Shown here piece after piece: positions 52,401 to 61,637 of a stretch of 64,000 nucleotides of DNA (positions are counted from its first letter, which is position 1; every line of letters begins with the position of its first letter). Below the pieces are notes generated by a model that did no database searches, was not told where the DNA came from, and worked only from the letters and a program-made list of their open reading frames with translations. This stretch comes from Psychrilyobacter piezotolerans. GTDB taxonomy: Bacteria > Fusobacteriota > Fusobacteriia > Fusobacteriales > Fusobacteriaceae. The DNA is taken from contig NZ_QUAJ01000014.1 in NCBI RefSeq assembly GCF_003391055.1, positions 26,970 through 90,969 on the forward strand. The letters are read 5' to 3'. A program made the position numbers and the translations under genes.

Positions 52401-52463
52401 CTTCACACATTTAATCCATCCTTGATTTTTAAAGATTAAAATCAAAGAATTAAAGGCCTTTAT

Positions 52464-52493
52464 GCAAAAAAAAAGCCCCTGAATAATCAGGGA
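52464..52493 (-). terminator. Intrinsic terminator of the 116-residue protein gene
   Basis: CCCTGA stem (52477-52482 with 52487-52492, 4-nt loop), followed by about nine T in the minus direction. It starts directly after the stop codon. Confidence 0.85.
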
Positions 52494-52844
52494 CTAATGT
52501 CTTTTTATCTTGGAATTAGTCTTTTCAGGCAATTTACTCAGATGAACATACCGGCTATTTGCTGAATGAGCATACCTGTCTATAATAGCTCCTAAATCCG
52601 AACTTTCAAAAGCGGTTTTAAAGTTTTCGTTTTTCAATAATTTTTCTGTAAACCTGTAGAAGCACTCTTCCTGGGGATGAAAAATAACATCTTCCGAATA
52701 GATTTTTTCTCCGAGAATCTCACTTAAAAGTTCCGCTACCTGCATGGTAAATACCCCTTCAACTTCAACGGTATTTCTAGAATGATTAATTTCCTCACGA
52801 TATTTGGGCCATAGTTTTTTTTCAACATCTGTATAAGAATTCAT
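52494..52844 (-). CDS. Conserved-looking hypothetical protein, 116 residues
   Basis: Not recognised. Soluble, mixed charge, mostly helical in appearance, with a basic C-terminal tail (KTNSKIKRH). No signal or membrane segment and no metal motif. ATG 52844 has GGGAGGG at a good distance, and the gene is bounded by its own terminator, so it is probably a single-gene transcript. Function unknown. Confidence 0.65.
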   Translation of the reverse strand: MNSYTDVEKKLWPKYREEINHSRNTVEVEGVFTMQVAELLSEILGEKIYSEDVIFHPQEECFYRFTEKLLKNENFKTAFESSDLGAIIDRYAHSANSRYVHLSKLPEKTNSKIKRH

Positions 52845-52945
52845 AAGTCCCTCCCTTTAGATTTATTACCTTATTTAGATTTACATATTTTTTATGATAA
52901 TTCCTTTAAAAATTAAAAAAAATTTGAGTTTTATATAGTTCACAA

Positions 52946-52982
52946 CAAAAACAAAAAACCTACCCTGTTGAAAGAGTAGATT
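52946..52982 (-). terminator. Intrinsic terminator of the zinc-ribbon protein pair
   Basis: A 9-bp stem with G-U pairs (52982-52974 with 52965-52957), followed on the minus strand by TTTTTTGTTTTTG. Confidence 0.75.
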
Positions 52983-53004
52983 TTCCTTAAAAATTAATCT
53001 ATAT

Positions 53005-53364
53005 TTATTTCTTTTTAAATCTGTCAAAAACTGATTTTTTATTTGCTTTTTCAGCTTCCTTCATACGATTTTCTTCTTTTTTTACATTTGACCAGTTAGG
53101 ATCTGCCTTCATATTTTTCTTAACTTGTTTCATATATTTAGCAGTGTTTTTAGCCATAGTATACTTGGTTTTTACCCCTACAACTATGTCTCTTCCTGTT
53201 TGAAATATCCCGGATATGATCTTTCCCGGATATCCGGCCGCTTTTTTTAATGCAGTATATTTATAGACTTCTCCACAACTGGGGCACCTGTATTTAGCAG
53301 GTTTGTCCGCAATTTTCATCTTTTTCTTACACTTCGGGCATCTAATAATTATTTTTTTTACCAT
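53005..53364 (-). CDS. Zinc-ribbon small basic protein, unknown function
   Basis: 119 residues. The N-terminus is a four-cysteine zinc ribbon: IIRCPKCKKKMKI (Cys 9, 12) and YRCPSCGEVYKY (Cys 27, 30). The remainder is Lys-rich and helical with no hydrophobic segment long enough for a membrane helix. It might bind nucleic acid, but nothing more can be said. It begins 1 nt after the stop of the preceding gene, so the two form a unit. Confidence 0.7.
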   Translation of the reverse strand: MVKKIIIRCPKCKKKMKIADKPAKYRCPSCGEVYKYTALKKAAGYPGKIISGIFQTGRDIVVGVKTKYTMAKNTAKYMKQVKKNMKADPNWSNVKKEENRMKEAEKANKKSVFDRFKKK

Positions 53365-53365
53365 A

Positions 53366-53779
53366 TTACAGGGTTCCTTCTATTTCAAATGCCAATTCCT
53401 TTACAATATTTTCATACCCTAATATTTCTCTTATTCTAATATGGTTTCCATATAATTTTATTGCTATATCCCCAATATGAGTTTTATAGTTTTCCTTAGT
53501 AAAAGTTAATTTCGGATAGAATGGCTTTCTTTTTTCTATCTTCCCATCTATCTCTACTAAGATATAACCTTTTTTATACCCTACCAATGTCAATTGTTTC
53601 GCAGCATCTATCTTAGCTTGTTTCTCATCCTTTTCTTTTCTGGCTTCTGCATTCAATCTTTTTTTATCAGTTCTTCTGGCCGCTTCCTTTACTTCAGCAA
53701 ATCTCTTTGTTTTTTTTATAGCCTTCAGTATATTGTATTCTGTTCCTTTTGGTTTATCTTTATTTACACCTTTTTTCAT
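53366..53779 (-). CDS. Basic hypothetical protein, 137 residues
   Basis: Not recognised. The N-terminal 60 residues are Lys/Arg/Glu-rich and helical (KRFAEVKEAARRTDKKRLNA), probably coiled coil. The C-terminal part has more beta character (LTLVGYKKGYILVEIDGKIEKR). Tightly followed by the zinc-ribbon protein, with which it may interact. ATG at 53779 is preceded by AGGTGG. Confidence 0.6.
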   Translation of the reverse strand: MKKGVNKDKPKGTEYNILKAIKKTKRFAEVKEAARRTDKKRLNAEARKEKDEKQAKIDAAKQLTLVGYKKGYILVEIDGKIEKRKPFYPKLTFTKENYKTHIGDIAIKLYGNHIRIREILGYENIVKELAFEIEGTL

Positions 53780-54024
53780 TTCCTACCACCTAATTTCTTT
53801 ATTGTTTTATATTGTATTATATAACATTTAATGAATTTTGGCAATAAAAATAGGATTCCTCCGACTCCTACAATGCTGTCTGATTCCACAGATTAAAAGC
53901 ATGCAGGAGTGTAATTTTTTAATAATTTTAGTTTGATTTTGCCTGCTATATCGGGTAAAATTAAGGAACAGTTGGAAATTAAATGTATAATTTATAATTT
54001 TTTTAGCACAAAAGGAGAATCCAA

Positions 54025-55098
54025 ATGAAAAAGATAAACAAACCCCTCTTTACAGGGATAATTTTAATTTTAATCTACACAAGATTTAATAACCCGGGAG
54101 CTATCACCCTTACCCTGGGAAAGTTTTTCTCCTTTTTTTCAGTATTTATCTATGGCGGGATTATTGCTTTTTTATTGAATCCCATCCTAAAATTTTTTGA
54201 AAAAAACAAAAAAATAAATAGAAAATCCAGTATTCTAATCCTATATTTTTCCCTCTTTCTCCTTTTGGGATTATTCTTTTCATTTATAATCCCTAGATTG
54301 ATTGGAAATATATCCGATCTGATAGAAAATTATCCAAAATATATCTCAGTCTTTGAAAATTCTGTAGCTAAGTATAGACACCTCCTTCCATTTTTAAAGG
54401 ATGTCAATCTTTTAAATGAACTTTTACTCCTACAGCAGAAGACCCTTATTTTCCTGAAGCAGGAGTTTTCCTTCTTAGTTGGCCAGTTTTTAGGGGTTAC
54501 AGCAAAAATTGTAAGTTTGATTTTTTCCCTTATTTTTTCTATATTTTTTTTAGGAAACAAGGAATATTTTCATACCTTAGCCAAAGAAATTTTAGACACC
54601 TTTTTATCTAAAAAGTTATCCGGCGAAATAAAAAGTCTATCTCACAAAATAGAAAGGGTATTCTTAGGATACCTTTCAGGAAAAACATTGGATTCCCTGA
54701 TAATAGGTGGAATCGCCATGGTTGGGTTGACCATTATGCACATTCCCTATGTTATTTTACTGGGGATATTTATTACTGTCTTCAATTTTGTGCCCTATCT
54801 AGGTCCCTTTATCGGTATTGTCTTAGGAGCAACTATAGCATTATTTACCAATCCCGGTAATACCCTTATAGTTATAATTTTCTTGGCATTATTGCAGCAA
54901 TTTGATGCCTGGGTTTTAGAACCTAAGATTTTAGGAACCAGCCTGAACCTCAGTATGTTTTGGGCTATTGCAGCGGTTACCCTCGGGGGCAGTGTTTGGG
55001 GTGCTCTGGGAATCATCATAGCTATCCCTAGTTTTGCTCTGATAAAAGAATTGTATTTGGCAAAAAGTAAAAAAAAAGCTCATAAGATAGTTGAATGA
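54025..55098 (+). CDS. AI-2E family (YdiK/TqsA-like) membrane transporter
   Basis: 357 residues with seven or eight transmembrane helices. Family features: the long N-terminal pair of helices, a soluble segment with LIENYPKYISVFENSV, and the C-terminal VFNFVPYLGPFIGIVLGA, QQFDAWVLEPKILGTSLNLS and ALGIIIAIP. Members include AI-2 exporter-like proteins and sodium/proton antiporters; the substrate is unknown. Single gene with its own terminator; start ATG 54025 behind AAAGGAG. Confidence 0.88.
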   Translation: MKKINKPLFTGIILILIYTRFNNPGAITLTLGKFFSFFSVFIYGGIIAFLLNPILKFFEKNKKINRKSSILILYFSLFLLLGLFFSFIIPRLIGNISDLIENYPKYISVFENSVAKYRHLLPFLKDVNLLNELLLLQQKTLIFLKQEFSFLVGQFLGVTAKIVSLIFSLIFSIFFLGNKEYFHTLAKEILDTFLSKKLSGEIKSLSHKIERVFLGYLSGKTLDSLIIGGIAMVGLTIMHIPYVILLGIFITVFNFVPYLGPFIGIVLGATIALFTNPGNTLIVIIFLALLQQFDAWVLEPKILGTSLNLSMFWAIAAVTLGGSVWGALGIIIAIPSFALIKELYLAKSKKKAHKIVE

Positions 55099-55110
55099 TT
55101 AATTTTTTTA

Positions 55111-55150
55111 AAAAGGCTTGAATCCTTCACAGGATTCAAGCCTTTTTTAA
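55111..55150. terminator. Bidirectional terminator between the AI-2E gene and the symporter gene
   Basis: A perfect 15-bp stem AAAAGGCTTGAATCC (55111-55125 with 55132-55146, 6-nt loop), flanked by T-runs on the plus strand and A-runs that give U-runs on the minus strand. Confidence 0.92.
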
Positions 55151-55164
55151 TTTATTCTAAGTTT

Positions 55165-56454
55165 TTAAACAACGGTATCCGCTTTTAATTCTTCCAAATC
55201 TCCACTGGATTTATCCATCCAGCCTTTACCTTCAACTCTTCTTGCTACCATCATAGATGCCACGCAATCTCCAGTTGCATTTATCATTGTAGCCATAGCA
55301 TCTGTAAGAATTCCTATAGTTACTATAATTGGTATAACCTCCGGGTTAAATCCGTAGAAAGCAACGATGATAAGTGAACCCATCATTCCTCCTCCTGGAA
55401 TTCCACTTATTACCACTCCAGACATCACCGATATGGCAATAGCTGTTGCCCATGTTCCTATTCCTGTAAACTCCATATTGAAGATTCCAAATAAGAAGGC
55501 TATTTTCATCAATGTAGTCAGTGCCGTTCCATCCATATGAATAGTTGCTCCAAGTGGAAGGGTAATACTGCTTATATCTTCAGGAACCCCTATTTTTTTC
55601 CCACTTTCAAAGTTAGTCGGCAGAGTAGCCACTGAACTTTGAGTAGCTAACGACGTCAATACTACAGGAAATATATTTTTATAAAATAATTTTACTCCTT
55701 TTTTCCCGCCGGCATAATATGCATACCCCGTAAATGCCGTTAAAAAATAGATGATACAAATAGGATAAAACATCAAGATAGCTCTGGCATAAGCTCCTAA
55801 TAAATCAGCACCAAACTGACCTATCAATGCTGCAAAATAAGCTCCCAATCCAATCGGTGCATATAACATAATAATGCTTATCATTTTCATAAATACTTCA
55901 CTGCACATATCCAGCACATCTACCAAGGCACTTGTAGTAACGCCTCTGGCTTTGTTAACCGCACTGACACAATAACCAAATGTCATGGCAAAAATTATCA
56001 GTGGAAGCATGGCATTCTTGGATAAGATCAAATTAAAGTCTCCAACTGTAAGAGCTTTTACTAATTGATCCAATAAATTAGCTTTTTCAGGCTGAATATA
56101 TTCTCCGAAGTCCATTACCACACCCTGTGCCGGTGGATAGATTCTAACTATAATGATGATAATAATTGAAGCAAACATTCCTGTGATACAAAAGATACCT
56201 AAAACATTTCTAAGAATCTTCCCTAAACGCTGCATATTTGACATCTTAGCTATTGAACTGGCCAAACTGAAAAATACCAGTGGTACTACTGCTGTAAACA
56301 TTAAATTAAGAAAAATCTGCCCAAATGGTTTTAAAACTGTTGCTTTTTCCCCATAAATTAAACCAATAATACTTCCGGCTACGATTCCCATTAACAAAAG
56401 AATCATAGGTTTATACGATTCCCAAATTCCATTTTTTTTCAATTCCCCTGACAT
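55165..56454 (-). CDS. Dicarboxylate/amino acid:cation symporter (DAACS family)
   Basis: 429 residues, eight transmembrane helices and two re-entrant loops of the GltP/SstT class. Signature stretches: TQSSVATLPTNF (the re-entrant serine motif), TLPLGATIHMDGTAL, VVISGIPGGGM and TDAMATMINATGDCVASMMVAR (substrate and cation site). Takes up acidic or neutral amino acids with sodium or protons. It lies 28 nt downstream of megL in the same direction, so a role in uptake of a sulfur amino acid or a related substrate is plausible but unproven. Confidence 0.92.
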   Translation of the reverse strand: MSGELKKNGIWESYKPMILLLMGIVAGSIIGLIYGEKATVLKPFGQIFLNLMFTAVVPLVFFSLASSIAKMSNMQRLGKILRNVLGIFCITGMFASIIIIIIVRIYPPAQGVVMDFGEYIQPEKANLLDQLVKALTVGDFNLILSKNAMLPLIIFAMTFGYCVSAVNKARGVTTSALVDVLDMCSEVFMKMISIIMLYAPIGLGAYFAALIGQFGADLLGAYARAILMFYPICIIYFLTAFTGYAYYAGGKKGVKLFYKNIFPVVLTSLATQSSVATLPTNFESGKKIGVPEDISSITLPLGATIHMDGTALTTLMKIAFLFGIFNMEFTGIGTWATAIAISVMSGVVISGIPGGGMMGSLIIVAFYGFNPEVIPIIVTIGILTDAMATMINATGDCVASMMVARRVEGKGWMDKSSGDLEELKADTVV

Positions 56455-56482
56455 AGTTAATTCCCCCCTTAAATAATTTACC

Positions 56483-57673
56483 TTATATTTTTTCTAATCC
56501 CTGCTTCAAATCATCTATAATGTCATTTACACCTTCTAAACCTACAGATATTCTAACAAGTCCGTCTGTAATTCCTGATGCCAACCTTTCTTCCCTAGTG
56601 TATGGAGAATGAGTCATAGATGCCGGATGCTGGATCAATGTTTCTGTATCCCCTAAACTTACTGCTAGAGTACATAATTCCAAGCTGTTTAATAATTTTT
56701 TTCCTGCTTCTATCCCGCCTTTTACGTCAAATGCTATTATTCCTCCGAATCCATTCATTTGCTCCTTTGCAATTTCATGCCCTTCATGAGATTCAAGTCC
56801 TGGATAATATACCTTTTCTATCATAGGATGAGCATCTAAGAATTCAGCTATCTCCCCTGCATTACTGCAGTGTCTTTCCATTCTAAGCTCTAAAGTCTTC
56901 ATTCCTCTTATCATAAGAAAAGCATCTTGCGGGCTTAGCACAGAACCAGTCATATCCTTTACACCTACTAATCTTATCTGGGTTACTGTCTCTAAGTCTC
57001 CTGCTACAAATCCTGCTACTACATCTCCATGACCGTTTAAATATTTAGTAGCTGAATGAACTACTAGGTCGGCTCCTAATTTTATAGGATTTTGAAGATA
57101 CGGTGTTGCAAATGTATTATCTACTACTACCAATGTGTCTTTGTTTTCATGAGCTATTTCAGAAATTTTCTTTATATTTACAATTTTTAAATTTGGGTTT
57201 GCCGGTGTTTCTAAGTAAACTATTCTTGTGTTAGGTCTCATAGATTTTTTTACAGCCTCTAAATCAGAAGTATCTACAAATTCCACGTCTATTCCGAATT
57301 TAGTCAATCCATGACTTAAGAACGCATATGTACATCCGTATAAAGTTTTGTCCGCTAACACATGGTCTCCAGCTTTAAGCAGTGTCCACATTGTAGAAGA
57401 GATAGCTCCCATTCCTGAACTAGTTGCTAACGCTGCTTCTGCTCCCTCTAATAACGCTAATTTCCCTTCTACAACACTTGATGTAGGATTTCCTAATCTC
57501 GAATAAATATATCCCGCTTCCTCTAAAGCAAATCTTCTACCGCCTTGTTCTGCAGTGTCAAATACAAATGTAGAACTTTGATATATCGGTGTTGCTAATG
57601 TTCCGAATGGATTTTTTTCTGACCCTCCGTGGATAGCCTTTGTTCCAAATCCTTTTTCTTGAATTCCTTTCAT
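56483..57673 (-). CDS. megL: L-methionine gamma-lyase
   Basis: PLP enzyme of the Cys/Met metabolism family, 396 residues. It splits methionine to methanethiol, 2-oxobutyrate and ammonia. The PLP lysine is K210 in SATKYLNGHGD. The cysteine in TLYGCTYAFL (C114, equivalent to C116 of Pseudomonas MGL) separates methionine gamma-lyases from cystathionine enzymes. Fusobacteria are known for this activity and its volatile thiol product. It is encoded between a PatB-type C-S lyase and an amino acid symporter, a catabolic cluster that counterbalances methionine uptake by MetNIQ. Confidence 0.92.
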   Translation of the reverse strand: MKGIQEKGFGTKAIHGGSEKNPFGTLATPIYQSSTFVFDTAEQGGRRFALEEAGYIYSRLGNPTSSVVEGKLALLEGAEAALATSSGMGAISSTMWTLLKAGDHVLADKTLYGCTYAFLSHGLTKFGIDVEFVDTSDLEAVKKSMRPNTRIVYLETPANPNLKIVNIKKISEIAHENKDTLVVVDNTFATPYLQNPIKLGADLVVHSATKYLNGHGDVVAGFVAGDLETVTQIRLVGVKDMTGSVLSPQDAFLMIRGMKTLELRMERHCSNAGEIAEFLDAHPMIEKVYYPGLESHEGHEIAKEQMNGFGGIIAFDVKGGIEAGKKLLNSLELCTLAVSLGDTETLIQHPASMTHSPYTREERLASGITDGLVRISVGLEGVNDIIDDLKQGLEKI

Positions 57674-57741
57674 TTTTCCTCCTCTAGATTCCCTAATAAA
57701 TATAACATTTTGTATTTTAATCTTTTTATTTAAATTTTTTA

Positions 57742-58920
57742 TTATAAATGATTCACTGCTTTTTTAATTCTCTTCATTCCTTCTTCCAACATATATCTTG
57801 GGCACGCTACATTTATCCTTTCGTAACCTTCCCCTTCTACTCCAAACCAATAACCATCATCCAGTGCTATCTTTCCTTTTTCCTGCATTAGTCTCGAAAG
57901 TTCATCTTTATTTAGGCCGTAGTCTGAAAAATCAAGCCAAACAAGATAAGTTGCCTCTGGTTTTCTTACCCTTACTCTTGGTAGGTTTTTAGAAACATAA
58001 TCTACCAAATAATCCATATTTCCATCTATATGCTCTACCAGTTGATCTGCCCACGAATGGCACCTTGTAAAAGCTGCTTCCACTGCAACAATTGCAAATG
58101 GATTATTTCTTTTTATATCCAATATCCCAAGCTCTGTATCCATTATTTCTCTCTCATCCAGTCTTGGAAAGTGTAAAAATGCTGCCTGAAGTCCTGCTAA
58201 ATTAAAAGTTTTGGCTGCAGAAAAACAAGTAATTGTAATGTCCTCTATCTCCTTTGAGATAGAAGACATTGGAGTATGTACATTCCCAGGCATTACAAGG
58301 TCTCTCCATATCTCATCTGAAATTATTCTTACATTATTTTCTAAACAGATCTTTCCTATCTTTTCAAGCTCATCTCTCTTCCAAGATCTTCCCACTGGAT
58401 TATGCGGATTACAAAGAATAAAAAACTTTAAATCCGGATCCTTTGCTTTCTCCTCAAAATCTGTATAATCCATAGTATAGTATCCACTCTCATCTTTGAT
58501 TAATGAGTTTACCACAAGGTTTCTGTTATTCTTCTTTACTACATTTGTAAATGGATAGTATACAGGATTTTGTATCATTATTTTATCCGAGGGGTTCGTT
58601 AATAGTCTTATCATAAGAGATATCCCCGGTACTACTCCTGGAGTATGGATGAGGTTTTTTGTCTCTATCTCCCAGGAAAATCTATCTTTACACCATCCCA
58701 CAGCACTCCTATAGTAGGCATCCGGTCTGTAAACATATCCAAAGATACCTTCGTGTGCTTTTTCTGCCATGGCCTCAGTTACCTCTGGAGCTGTTTTCAG
58801 GTCCATGTCCGCTATCCACATAGGCCAAAGGTCATTTGAAACAAAATTTTTATCCATTTCCGACCATTTAGCAGAATGATTATTTTTTCTATCAATTTTT
58901 TCATTAAAGTTATACTTCAT
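57742..58920 (-). CDS. MalY/PatB-type cystathionine beta-lyase (aminotransferase fold I)
   Basis: PLP-dependent C-S lyase, 392 residues, predicted to release a thiol or H2S, pyruvate and ammonia from cystathionine or cysteine conjugates. The PLP lysine lies in CFSAAKTFNLAGLQAAF; FILCNPHNPVGRSW and IISDEIWRDLV are the usual cofactor contacts, and WIADMDLKTAPEV at the N-terminus is typical of PatB. ATG 58920 is chosen (GGAGG 7 nt upstream), not 58953. Divergent from a MocR-type regulator, with palindromes over its promoter. Confidence 0.9.
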   Translation of the reverse strand: MKYNFNEKIDRKNNHSAKWSEMDKNFVSNDLWPMWIADMDLKTAPEVTEAMAEKAHEGIFGYVYRPDAYYRSAVGWCKDRFSWEIETKNLIHTPGVVPGISLMIRLLTNPSDKIMIQNPVYYPFTNVVKKNNRNLVVNSLIKDESGYYTMDYTDFEEKAKDPDLKFFILCNPHNPVGRSWKRDELEKIGKICLENNVRIISDEIWRDLVMPGNVHTPMSSISKEIEDITITCFSAAKTFNLAGLQAAFLHFPRLDEREIMDTELGILDIKRNNPFAIVAVEAAFTRCHSWADQLVEHIDGNMDYLVDYVSKNLPRVRVRKPEATYLVWLDFSDYGLNKDELSRLMQEKGKIALDDGYWFGVEGEGYERINVACPRYMLEEGMKRIKKAVNHL

Positions 58921-58941
58921 TTTCACTCCTCCACAACAACT

Positions 58942-59058
58942 GTTATACATCACTTGATACTGTTCTTGATTTTTTTGTATTATTATCGTATATTTATAGT
59001 AAGTATAATCTCAAAGTTATACTTTGTCAATAAAATCCAAACAAAAGTGGTGTATAAC
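58942..59058. promoter_or_regulatory. MocR-controlled divergent promoter region with nested inverted repeats
   Basis: On the minus strand TTGACA (59030-59025), 17-bp spacer and TATACT (59007-59002) form a strong promoter for the C-S lyase gene. An 8-bp palindrome AAGTATAA/TTATACTT (59001-59008, 59017-59024) covers its spacer and -10. A second, outer inverted pair, GTTATACATCACT (58942-58954) and AGTGGTGTATAAC (59046-59058, 12 of 13 match), flanks the whole region. Likely regulator binding sites. Confidence 0.8.
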
Positions 59059-59081
59059 ACTTTCGATTAAAAGGAGAGCAA

Positions 59082-60512
59082 ATGAACATAAAAATAATTC
59101 TAAATAAAGACACAGATATCTACAAACAGATTTATTCACATTTTAAGGAAGAGATCCTCACTAAAAGATTCAAAGTAGATGAAAAATTACCCTCGATCCG
59201 ACAGATTGCAAATAAACTTAAAATCAATAATATCACCGTTTTAAAGGCATATTCCCTGCTAGAAGCAGACGGATATATCTATAAAGTAAAGGGAAGCGGG
59301 TCCTTTGTTAAAAATATAAATTTAAACAACACCTGCACCCTGCAAAAACCAATCTTAGAGAATTTTAAAAACGGGCAGATTAAAATAAATTCCAATATTA
59401 ATTTTGCCAGTGCTACCCCCAATAAAGAAATATTTCCCACTGAGATCTTTCAAAATATTATTTCCAATCTTTTTTTAGAGGACGGTTCCGATCTATTTAT
59501 TTATGAAGATTCTCAAGGAAATTTAGACTTGAGAAAAAACATTGCTAATCTACTGAAAAAAGAGATAAAAAATATATCTCATAAGGAAATTCAGATTATT
59601 AACGGGGCACAGCAGGGGTTAGATCTGTTAAAAAAAGGAATAATAAAAAACAACTCTACCATTATTTTAGGAAGTCCCACTTATTCCAGTGCAATCACTA
59701 CTTTTTCTAATTTTTGTAAAATTAAAACCGTCCCTGTACAAGCCGATGGCTTTGATATGGAGACATTGGAAGATATCCTTAAATCAAAAAAAATAGACTA
59801 TGTATATGTCATGACTAATTTTCAGAGTCCAACAGGCTATAAATGGTCCGACGATAAAAAAATTAAATTATTAAACTTAGCTGAAGAATATAGCTTTTAT
59901 ATTATTGAAGACGATTGTTTATCCGAATTGTATTACCACGATATTCCCACTTCTTCCATAAAATCCATGGATTTTATGGATAAAGTTTTTTATATAAATA
60001 CTTTTTCTAAAGTTATTATGCCTGGTCTGAGGTTAGGGTATTTAATTCCCCCTAAAAAATTCATTTCCAGCATTATTAATTCTAAATTTATCTCCGACAT
60101 ATCATCCTGCAGTTTATCTCAAAGATCATTGAATGTATTTTTAGAAAACCATTATGAGGAACACCTGTTAAAAATAAGAAGTTTTTATAAACAAAAATAT
60201 GAACTGGTAAAATCCCTTATTTTTAAATCCAAATTTTTAAAATTAGATTATCTTCCTGAAGGCGGGTTTTATTTCTGGGTTTCAGTTCTAAATGATTTAA
60301 ATTGTGATTTATTGTATATGAAATTTAAAGAACGGGGTGTCAATGTCCTCCCTGGAAATGTATTTTTTTATAAAAAAACCAGTTCCAATAAAATAAGGAT
60401 CAGTTTTGCTGCCGTAAGTGAAGATGAAATAATATTAGGGTTTAGAATTATAGAAGAAACTATCCACGAAATAATACACGGTGGGGAAAATATATATACT
60501 CCTTTAATTTAA
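59082..60512 (+). CDS. MocR/PdxR-family transcriptional regulator (GntR HTH + aminotransferase domain)
   Basis: 476 residues. N-terminal winged helix (residues 10-75: IYKQIYSHFKEEILTKRF, KLPSIRQIANKLKINNITVLKAY) fused to a fold-type I aminotransferase domain. The PLP lysine is in FSKVIMPGLRLGYL, as in members that sense PLP or a PLP adduct. It is divergent from the MalY/PatB-type gene, which it probably controls. ATG 59082 has AAGGAG. Confidence 0.92.
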   Translation: MNIKIILNKDTDIYKQIYSHFKEEILTKRFKVDEKLPSIRQIANKLKINNITVLKAYSLLEADGYIYKVKGSGSFVKNINLNNTCTLQKPILENFKNGQIKINSNINFASATPNKEIFPTEIFQNIISNLFLEDGSDLFIYEDSQGNLDLRKNIANLLKKEIKNISHKEIQIINGAQQGLDLLKKGIIKNNSTIILGSPTYSSAITTFSNFCKIKTVPVQADGFDMETLEDILKSKKIDYVYVMTNFQSPTGYKWSDDKKIKLLNLAEEYSFYIIEDDCLSELYYHDIPTSSIKSMDFMDKVFYINTFSKVIMPGLRLGYLIPPKKFISSIINSKFISDISSCSLSQRSLNVFLENHYEEHLLKIRSFYKQKYELVKSLIFKSKFLKLDYLPEGGFYFWVSVLNDLNCDLLYMKFKERGVNVLPGNVFFYKKTSSNKIRISFAAVSEDEIILGFRIIEETIHEIIHGGENIYTPLI

Positions 60513-60575
60513 AAAAATTATGAATTTCCCATCCCTGGTATTATAATTAAAATAATTATACACAGGAGGTTCAGT

Positions 60576-61283
60576 ATGAAAATTATATTTTCACCGGCAA
60601 AATCAATGGATTTTTCAGATTCCGTAAAAACCCCGCTTAAAATAAATTTCACCGGTAAGACAAATTTTCTTTTAAAGCACTTAAAGAGTCTGTCCCTGGA
60701 TGAAATAACCAGAATAATGAAGGTCAAAGGAAACACCTTAAATCATGTGAAAGAGATCTATGAAAACTACAAAAGTGCCAATACTAAAAAAGCCATAGGA
60801 GCTTACAATGGGATATCATTTAAACAACTGGACTTAGACAGCTATAATGAGAAGGAATTCGAATTTTTAGATTCCCATCTTATCATCCTTTCTGCCCTCT
60901 ATGGAATCCTTAAGCCCTCTGACTTCATCAAAGAATACAGACTGGATATGAATATGAAACTCCTGAAAGATCAGAATTTATATAAATTTTGGAAAAAAGA
61001 AGTGAACGGATATTTTGAAGAAGATGAACTCGTCTTAAATTTAGCCTCGAAAGAATTTTCCAAAATCATAGAAAAACCCATGATAACCATAGATTTCAAA
61101 GAAAAAAAAGGGGATCTCTATAAATCGGTAAGTACTTATTCGAAAATGGGGCGCGGCCTGATGCTCAACTATATAGTCAAAAACAAGATTACTTCTATAG
61201 ATCGGATCAAAGAATTTAATCTGGAGGGATACAGCTTAAATCCTGAGCTTTCCGATAAATTTAATTTGATTTTTACAAGATGA
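60576..61283 (+). CDS. yaaA: Peroxide stress protein YaaA (DUF328)
   Basis: 235 residues. The N-terminal KIIFSPAKSMDF is the family hallmark, with GAYNGISFKQLD and LIILSALYGILKPSD further on and KKGDLYKSVSTYSKMGRGLM near the C-terminus. In E. coli YaaA lowers free iron and protects DNA during H2O2 stress, a useful role for an anaerobe. ATG 60576 follows AGGAGG. Next gene 63 nt downstream. Confidence 0.93.
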   Translation: MKIIFSPAKSMDFSDSVKTPLKINFTGKTNFLLKHLKSLSLDEITRIMKVKGNTLNHVKEIYENYKSANTKKAIGAYNGISFKQLDLDSYNEKEFEFLDSHLIILSALYGILKPSDFIKEYRLDMNMKLLKDQNLYKFWKKEVNGYFEEDELVLNLASKEFSKIIEKPMITIDFKEKKGDLYKSVSTYSKMGRGLMLNYIVKNKITSIDRIKEFNLEGYSLNPELSDKFNLIFTR

Positions 61284-61346
61284 TATGAATTTTATGATAT
61301 AATAGATCATAAATATAGTATTAAATTTAAAAATCAGGAGGAATAT

Positions 61347-61637
61347 ATGTTTAAAGTAGAAGTTGGAAAAGGACCACTCATGTTTATGTCTTACTCTAGA
61401 ATAATGAAAGAAGTTACAGGAGAAGCCCAGATTGAAGAGGTTAAAGATTCATATTACGCTATCTTATATGACTTCGGAATGCCCATTGGCTGCGGCAGGA
61501 TGAAGGTCGAAGACACTCTTTACATCATAGATAATATTAAAATATTTAAGGACTTCAGTACCCAGGGTCTCATCGAAGATATTTCAGATCAGCTGTTAAA
61601 AAAGGCAAAATCTATTGGTCTTGAGGAAAAAAACTAA
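61347..61637 (+). CDS. Small GNAT-like protein, 96 residues
   Basis: The order of elements (YAILYDFGMPIGCGRMKVEDTLYIIDNIKIFKDFSTQGLIEDISDQLLKKAKSIG) recalls the beta-strand and AcCoA-loop region of a minimal GNAT acetyltransferase, but the Q/RxxGxG/A loop is not intact and the protein is short. Activity is therefore doubtful; it could bind without catalysis. Good AGGAGG start; its stop overlaps the next ATG by one base. Confidence 0.6.
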   Translation: MFKVEVGKGPLMFMSYSRIMKEVTGEAQIEEVKDSYYAILYDFGMPIGCGRMKVEDTLYIIDNIKIFKDFSTQGLIEDISDQLLKKAKSIGLEEKN

